DNA of 64,000 nucleotides from Arachnopeziza araneosa (Eukaryota > Ascomycota > Leotiomycetes > Helotiales > Arachnopezizaceae). Each line of letters begins with the position of its first letter. The stretch's first letter is position 1. The position numbers and the translations under genes were made by a program. Location of the stretch: positions 124,001-188,000 of the forward strand of contig QYAI01000056.1 in the NCBI GenBank assembly GCA_003988855.1, written 5' to 3'. The notes under the pieces were generated by a model. That model searched no databases. It was not told the DNA's origin and saw only the letters and a list, made by a program, of their open reading frames with translations. Below are positions 57,367-64,000 of the stretch, one piece after another.

Positions 57367-60300
57367 GAAGAAGAGTTTGAATGCAAGGGATGAAGGGCAG
57401 TACAAAAATTTACAGGAATTAGTCTCCTAAGAAATTTTGAAGTCACCAAAAAAATATACTCACCTTTATGCTGCCAGAATTTAAGGAATATTGACTTACC
57501 TTTTTTTGTTTGTAGTTCTGAGTGTTGATGGGCAGAAAATCCCCTAGGAGTAGGAATTTGTGTGTAGGATGTCGAAACAAATCCAACATCGACCCACATC
57601 GATACTTGATCCTAATGCATTTCGAAGTGCGTTGTTACTTGTGCAGAAAAGCCCATCATTTGTCTATGATTGTCGATTATTGATTGCGGACAATGTCGAG
57701 GGCTAGCTGAGCCCATTATCATCTATATTTTGTTACACAATGAAAGGCTAGTGTTAGAGGGGTTTTAACTTACTCAGTAGATCGACATTAATCGATCTTT
57801 CCACTACTGATTGTGAATGATTTCTTCATTTCATCATTTCATCATCTTCGATGATTGCCCTACAGATATTCTAATGTACCTGGAGCAAGTGTGGATCGAC
57901 ATTGGAACTTGGTGATTTGTCATGGATCTGCTAGAAATGGGCTTGGACACTAGAGCCAAAGCTGATATACTTGGGTTTGACATATTTGGCTTTGAAGAGT
58001 TTCTGAAGAAAGGATCTTGTCCAGATGAACTGGAAGGACTAGGGAGCATGTTGAATTTCTTTTTTGTTGTTTTAAATTGTTTCGGGTTGTTTTACTTTTT
58101 TTGGGCTATGATATGTGTGTTAGTTTGATGTTTGTGATATACTGAGTGATGTGTTCTGGCAGCACACTAGTTTGTTGAGGCAAGAGTGGCTTATTTATTA
58201 CAATGAATAGGGTAAAGAAAACAAGAAAATTTGCGCGCGGTACTTGAGACATTTATTAAGGTTCATCTTCTCTAGTAATGAGAACGTTTATCATCGACAA
58301 GGCAAAGGTAAGGCCTGCGAAAAGTGTGATTGCTATTTATTTTCTATTTCTAGGACAATATCCAGCACAATCATGGCCAACAACTATAATATAACATAGC
58401 AGAGATCCAAATAGATGCATCTTGATATAGGCCACAAGCAGTAGTAGCTGTGATGAGGCCTTTGACTTGGTCTGTAGGCCTGAGATATCCGCACTGTTTC
58501 GCATCAAGTGAGGAAGAGAGTAGTGATGGCTCCCACCAAGCTTCTTTATCTTTATGTAAATGTGCGCGTATGTGCAATTGGTAGTGGGAAAGATTGTTGA
58601 GAGTTTTAAAGGCTATAGTCGAGAAAGTAAATAGAGGGCGTCTGTGATGCAACATGTTAGCAAACAACCCATCTAAGAATTTAAACAAGTCCTTTTTGCT
58701 CCATAAAACTTCTATTCAACCTGAAACCTTTTCTGATCAGCCAGAGTCTGCATTAGGTGGAAGGTAGATAGTCGCGTAACTGTCGGATTCTTTACTTCTC
58801 CTTTGAGCGGGGTGGGGCAATATGATGTTTTTTTTGGAAGGTTTATACTTCTCCACTTTCGAGTTGCTCAAGGCATCAATCAACCAACCAAGTATAATTG
58901 ATAAAGACATCATTTTGTCCTATCCTGCGCATATGGGATAATTCTTCTAGGATATCAACTTGGACGCTGCAATCTCGCTTACACGCGAGTGACCTCATTG
59001 TCGCCACAACAGCGTCTTTCATCCTCAAGGCTGACTGCTGACTCTAGGATCAGACTAGATCACTAGTACGTTTACCATTTCGAGAAAAATAGATTGACTC
59101 TTTGATGGCTCAGCTTGGAGACCATCCCCCGGCCCTGGACTCTCACGAGTGGATCACAACACTTCTGCCTATGATGCTTGAATGATATCAGAAATCACCG
59201 AGTTATCTAAGCAACGGGAAGCTGCATAGTAACAGCAATAACTAGGAGAAATTGACGCAACCACAGCGCCTATGACGAGTGATGCAGATCCACAATACGG
59301 GCGTCAGAATTGAGCCTCTGCTGTCACAACCTTCTGAACCTCTTGCTCAATGCTACGCTGCATCAGCACACAAAGAGGAAACTAGGACTACAGAAAGATC
59401 ATCGCTTTCAGTTGTTGAGAGTTGCGATGGCTGAGAGAATTTCAATGCCTGCTAATTGATGACTGTACCGATCGCAACATGCAAATGCCATCTTTGATAG
59501 GTCAACAGGAAGAACCAATGCAGGAAGAACCAATGCAGGAAGGAAACTCCGATAATTGATATCATCGATTGATAGACAGTAGGGTTAGGAGAGAGTATCC
59601 ACGAATAGAGTTTGATTGATAAAAGTAATTTCGTGCGGCAAACAATTCGATCAAGATCTTACTATTGTAACATTCTTTGAATGAAACAAATCATCATGCA
59701 TTGCTTCGACTCCAGTGAGGTATCCTTGAACAACATGCTCCTTTGGATGGATTTGCCTCGACTTATTTCAGCTGATGAATCTGACGTCGCAGCGACGTCA
59801 AGTCCTCAACAAATGGCTGGGCCGACTAACGAGCCCGTTCCATCAGCGGTGCAAGGCCATTTGGGTTCTGTGATTGCGAGAATGATTGTTCTCTGTCCCC
59901 CTGCGGCCGTCCAGGATTGAAAGAAATCTCCAAATCCTCAGCATCACTCATACCAAGATCTCATCTCATCTGCTTGCAAGACAAACTTTGCTCCCTAGAA
60001 CTAATGATGAAGTCGTTCGCCGGAACCCTGCAAGCCGGGCCGCCAGCAACTTAAGGGGCGGTTCCGACATGGATCATTTCCTTGGACCCTTCATGCATGA
60101 TGTCAACTCTGGCCTTGGCTGGCAAGTCGTCCGTGCCCCATTGTGACAACATCAGCCATGAATCCTGGACTGTAGCGATCTAAAAATTTCCACTTCTAAA
60201 ATCATAACCTCAAAGCACCGCAAAAGACAAAACCAAAGTAAGGCAATGCAGTCCGTATTCAAAAAATGATTCTTCCTTTTACAAAATTATTGTTGTCGTT

Positions 60301-61306
60301 GTGTATTGCAAAATCTACCAGGGTTGGAACATTCTGTCGTGCAAACTTCTCTATTGTTTGTGCAGCATCAATAATGCTTCATTGCTGTACTTCATACCAC
60401 TGTTTTACTGTAGTATTGTGGGACAGTTGTGACAGTGAGCAAGAGAATCATTCCGTTCCTGTAGCCCAGGCCGAGAATGCTTGTTCTGTCCTCCTCAACG
60501 TCCCGCCCGTCTCAGTGCCACCTTAATGTCGATCAGTGACCTTCTCGTCGAAGACCCCGAGCTTTGCAGATTGCAATGCCATTTTGATTTGGCTGATGGA
60601 TTATTGCTAATTGTCGATCAAACTCTAAATGGAATCACAGCCACGCTGATTCGTGCTCCTACGAAAGGGTACGGTTCTCAAGGTGAGCACGTAGATTCAA
60701 AGAGTGGAAAGTCTCAACCTCGTTACATACGTATCCCTCTTTGATACTGTGTTCTGCTTATTATTAGGGTGATGGAATCTAGTTACTAGCATAGCGACAA
60801 AGATTTCATCGCGAAGTGAGGGTGGAGATCCCGAAACAGAGCGTATTTTGAGATGAAGTTTGCCCTGGAATCATCTTTCTAGGCACCTTCCATGATGCCC
60901 AAAAATCCCACCTGCAGTATTAGTTTCTGGAGCTAAGAACACTCCGTGGCTCCTGACTGGTGGCGGTATGATGTCGCTTATGACGCCTATTCACATCAGA
61001 TCTGCAGGGCCTCCAACTCACAATAGCGAAGGTGGGGAAATCTATTGGAGGATTGAAGCGTCATATTACACGGGTATTGAAATCGCGAGGCTAACAATTG
61101 AAGATCATAAACAAACGTGGTTAGAGCATTGCGGAGGGGAGAAGCGGGATCCTGTGGGTGGGTGAGGTGGTTCTCAAGTACCGTTCATATATATTAATGG
61201 GGAGTACCTATTCCGCATCTCAGTGTCCACTTTTCAATCGTCACACTACCAAACCGTGGAATATTTTTCATCCAGAGCCTGCCCATCTATACGTCGAGCC
61301 ATCACA
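57367..61306. other. Intergenic region, 3.9 kb
   Basis: No gene I can support. Weak candidates are a 68-residue ATG frame at 57922-58128 with a hydrophobic C-terminal segment, and frames at 59681-59920, 60481-60744 and 60968-61165. The last three look partly protein-like but are isolated and without known motifs. They could be exons of an unrecognised or decayed gene. Confidence 0.35.
59506..59535. repeat. 15-bp tandem duplication CAGGAAGAACCAATG
   Basis: Two perfect copies followed by a partial third (CAGGAAGGA). Confidence 0.93.
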
Positions 61307-61552
61307 ATGTCTTCAACAACAATACGATCCTACTCACCCCAGCCTTCATTTGAAACTTCCCACGAAAGTTTCGACGCTAGCTACCTCCTCTCAACTTACG
61401 CCAAAACAATGCATCAGCACACCCAAAAACAGATGGAAGCCGCCTCACGATCGGCTAGAAGGCGATCTCCAAACCATATGGGCTCCAACTCTCATGGCTC
61501 GCTCGACACTCAATCTAGTATTGGTAGCTTGGATAGCGTTCGCTCATCTTAA
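61307..61552 (+). CDS. Small Ser-rich protein, function unknown
   Basis: An 81-residue frame from ATG 61307 (MSSTTIRSYSPQPSFETSHE) to the stop at 61550-61552. The frame is open upstream to 61223, but ATG 61307 is its first ATG. The centre (YLLSTYAKTMHQHTQKQMEA) looks like an amphipathic helix. It is followed by a basic patch (SRSARRRSP) and a Ser/Gly-rich end (GSLDTQSSIGSLDSVRSS). I have an impression of similar small proteins in other Pezizomycotina but cannot name a family. There is no signal peptide or membrane segment. It may be cytosolic or nuclear and phosphorylated. Confidence 0.55.
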   Translation: MSSTTIRSYSPQPSFETSHESFDASYLLSTYAKTMHQHTQKQMEAASRSARRRSPNHMGSNSHGSLDTQSSIGSLDSVRSS

Positions 61553-63209
61553 ATATCTCAGGAAGATATTTGTTGGAAACAACGTCAAGATTCTGCTATC
61601 GAAATATACATCATCTAGCTACTGCCGTGGCGTGAAGGGGCTCAAATCGGGACACCACTTCACCTGGTCGCAGTCGAGAAGCTGGACTTCAACCTAGAGG
61701 AAGAAAGTGCGACCTTCGTGGATGGTGATGACGACGATTATGATGTTCACATATGTTCAGGTTTACTTCGGTCTGGGGCATGGCGTTTTATCGCATAGAA
61801 ACGGTCTGAGTGGGGTTATCTGATGGCAACACATTTTCAGATAGTTTGGTGGGAGAGCTCGAACATATATACAAGTCAACCGGCTGAGGGCGTTGGCTTT
61901 GGATGATAGAAGCTGAAAGCTGGAATGGATATAGTTCAATTCCATTATCTTTCAATACAAGGTTTTCCCGATTTCTTATATTGCGATATTCTTTTGCCGT
62001 GACAGTGCTGTCAACATTCTTCTCAATGTGTGATGCAATGTATCTACTGTTGTTGCCTTACCTACATTTACCCTGCTGAATCATTCTTTCCTACTGTATT
62101 CTATTCTGTTTCTATCTTTAAAGCTTCCCTTCAATCAACTTTACTTACAGATGAACTAACTCATGCACTACAAGTTGGTAGATAGGTTAGACATGGAACA
62201 CAGTAGAATACTTGATGATATATTGATAAACAACATAACGGGAGGATAATGTAAATCAGATAGCTGGGCACTTGGGACAATGTTGAAGTAGCTATATAGA
62301 TGGAGAATATATATAAACTTCCACACTTCCAACTGTGTTCTTGTATGTAGTAGGTATTGTTATTCAAATATACTGTAGTACAAAGCATTTGTTCAAACGA
62401 TGAGAGGGCCTCAGATATGTGATGCACAATTATCGACTAACAAAATATCTTTGAATATTATGGAAAAATATGCTTGCACTTCGCAACCATTTGGCCATCT
62501 AACTGGCCATCCGACGGAGAAGTCGTCTTTGGTACCAGTATATTCAACTGCTACACTTTCTCCTCTCTCCCCCTCTTGCTGCACTTCGCAATTTTACATT
62601 CGGCCATCAAACGGGGAAAACTAATTTTAGGACCAAATATAAATTGATTAGTCGGATTGGTACTTGCATACTGATGTACTTAGTTGGTAGGCTTCCTCAG
62701 AACTTACATTCGCTGAGACCGCGTTTTCATCATGTGATTTCGTGTTACACCTATCGAAGGTGAGATTACCTCAATTTAGATTTCCAGATTATGTAGCTTG
62801 ATATTTAGAGCTCTTCAAAGACCAGTGTGATGTCTAGGCAAATATCAGAATAATTTGATGACTGCTAATAAGAAAAGTGAAGTGTGCCGTTTTGCACTTT
62901 TGAAGATGCTTAGCCAGTAGACTTGGCCATCAGCACCACCTGTAGAAAAGTTACTGCTGATCATTTTACATGAACAATGATTTTAATATCATTTCAAAGA
63001 AATAGATTTCTATATATAAATTCGGAGAATTGCATTGGCTAATTAGTATTACTTAATTTGCGACTTTATTTGCAAACTCTCCGTGGATATAAAATTTACG
63101 CCACTGACGAAATCGTGGACCCTCAAGCGCGCTACTGAAGGTCCCTCAAAATTAGGTCGTAGATCTGACAACACTCCCTACCAGCATCTCCGATGTGGCT
63201 ACATTTTGC
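61553..63209. other. AT-rich intergenic region
   Basis: No gene seen. The stretch 62000-63100 is strongly AT-rich. It contains the promoter of the sensor-kinase gene that starts at 63210. Confidence 0.5.
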
Positions 63210-64000
63210 ATGAACTCGAACTCGGGGACAGACGCCGGCGCAGCAGCTGAGATGGAGGAAACACCAAGCAGCAGCTGCATGATCCTACCTTCCGATACCA
63301 AATCAGGATCGCTGAGCGAACGTCAACTGGCCGAGGGATTCCGTGTGCAGGAATTGCTACGGTAATAGCTACGCGTTCTACATCCTCCAGTCAACACTGA
63401 CATGGCATTATAGGTACTTCCTGCCAATACATGAATCGACGCCAGCCGGCGAAAGCAAACCACGCGTGTCGACCGACCCCTCCTTGACCGCATTTGCGCA
63501 ACTTTCTGCCTGGAAGACGGATTGCCAGCGGTCTTTCATTTCATCGATCGATGATAAGCAACAATACATACTTGCTGAGGCTACAAGAATTACGTCGCTG
63601 AGGTTGGACGAATACGCAGGAGGAGACGACGATGCATTGTCCTTTGGACAAGTGTCACTCGACTTATTTTCTGGCGTTTGCCCAACCACCATAGCTTGCT
63701 TTACGTCTCCTGACAAGAGCCTCGATTCCTCCTCGGAATATGTCAAAGCAAGCACATCGTGTGACTTCTATTGATTTCTAAGAGACCTATATTCTTTGCA
63801 ACACAGTGCGTTCAACGCCTCTTTTCAGAGACGCAACTGATTCTGAACCCTCTAGATTATGTGATGAGCGATATGTCAAAGCTAGATGAATTTAAAACCC
63901 GACCCTACATACTCGGTTGGCCGTTCATGCGTTATTATGCAGAAGTCCCCCTTACCAGCCCTTTGGGTTATGTAATTGGCTCTCTCTGTGTAGTCGATAA
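63210..64000 (+). CDS. GAF-domain sensor (hybrid histidine) kinase, 5' end only
   Basis: The N terminus of a probable cytosolic fungal hybrid histidine kinase, cut by the window edge. Exon 1 starts at ATG 63210 (MNSNSGTDAGAAAEMEETPS) and ends at 63361. Intron 63362-63413 (GTAATA...TTATAG) joins LLR to YFLPIHESTPAGES in phase. The GAF-type block has STDPSLTAFAQLSAWKTDCQ, FISSIDDKQQYILAEATRI and LFSGVCPTTIACFTS. A second intron, 63761-63855 (GTGACT...CTCTAG), would join STS to YYVMSDMSKLDEFKTRPYIL and RYYAEVPLTSPLGYVIGSLC, the end of the GAF domain. No lesion is needed. Kinase, ATPase and receiver domains should lie beyond 64000. Related kinases sense stress or internal signals. Confidence 0.85.

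Noticed and set aside
57922..58128. 68-residue frame with a hydrophobic C-terminal segment as a tail-anchored protein
   Set aside because: It is short, AT-rich and isolated, with a comparable frame on the opposite strand. It is kept only as a weak candidate.
1..64000. tRNA or rRNA genes
   Set aside because: I looked for the tRNA T-arm pattern GTTCGANTCC with a matching acceptor stem and found none. No rRNA-like blocks were recognised, though a covariance-model scan was not possible.

Overview
The window looks like nuclear DNA of a filamentous ascomycete (Pezizomycotina), most likely a leotiomycete-type fungus. The support is direct: genes are split by short GT-AG introns of about 44-75 bases, with one or two longer ones. 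The families are typical of such fungi: HET and NLR-type STAND proteins, two Zn(II)2Cys6 regulators, a GT15 mannosyltransferase, a secretory lipase, a berberine-bridge-type oxidase and a GAF-domain sensor kinase. There are no bacterial-style operons or ribosome binding sites. The class-level placement is an inference.

Layout. 0.7-4.6 kb: an NLR-like protein (alpha/beta hydrolase, NB-ARC, TPR), nearly intact. 5.1-7.4 kb: an unrecognised gene interrupted by an in-frame stop. 10.9-11.9 kb: a WDR83/MORG1-like WD40 protein. 12-15.9 kb: noncoding DNA full of mini- and microsatellites. 16-18.9 kb: a 947-residue zinc-cluster regulator. 18.9-28.1 kb: a 9-kb gene-free stretch dense in simple repeats. 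28.1-37.1 kb: a possible small gene, a pRiA4b ORF-3-like fusion protein, two decayed genes, an intact HET protein with an acidic insert, and a Golgi mannosyltransferase. 37.8-47.8 kb: a metabolic and regulatory block with an aquaporin, a zinc-cluster regulator, an FAD monooxygenase, an F-box-like protein, a fossil Ty3/gypsy integrase and a galactonate-dehydratase-like enzyme. 48.2-52.2 kb: a decayed HET gene running into a heavily decayed NACHT gene. 53.2-57.4 kb: a secreted lipase and a secreted flavin oxidase. 61.3 kb: a small gene. The right edge holds the 5' end of a GAF-domain sensor kinase.

Two themes link the parts. First, the window is rich in genes of the fungal nonself-recognition type (NB-ARC, NACHT, three HET). 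Of these, one HET gene is fully intact, the NB-ARC gene has one frame lesion, and the others carry stops and frameshifts. Several stops look like G-to-A changes at tryptophan codons, as expected of RIP-like mutation, though this needs alleles to prove. Second, the WDR83 gene and the large zinc-cluster regulator sit in a repeat-rich, gene-poor compartment distinct from the more compact gene neighbourhoods on either side.

Exon boundaries were inferred from GT/AG positions, reading phase and remembered family motifs. No database search was possible.
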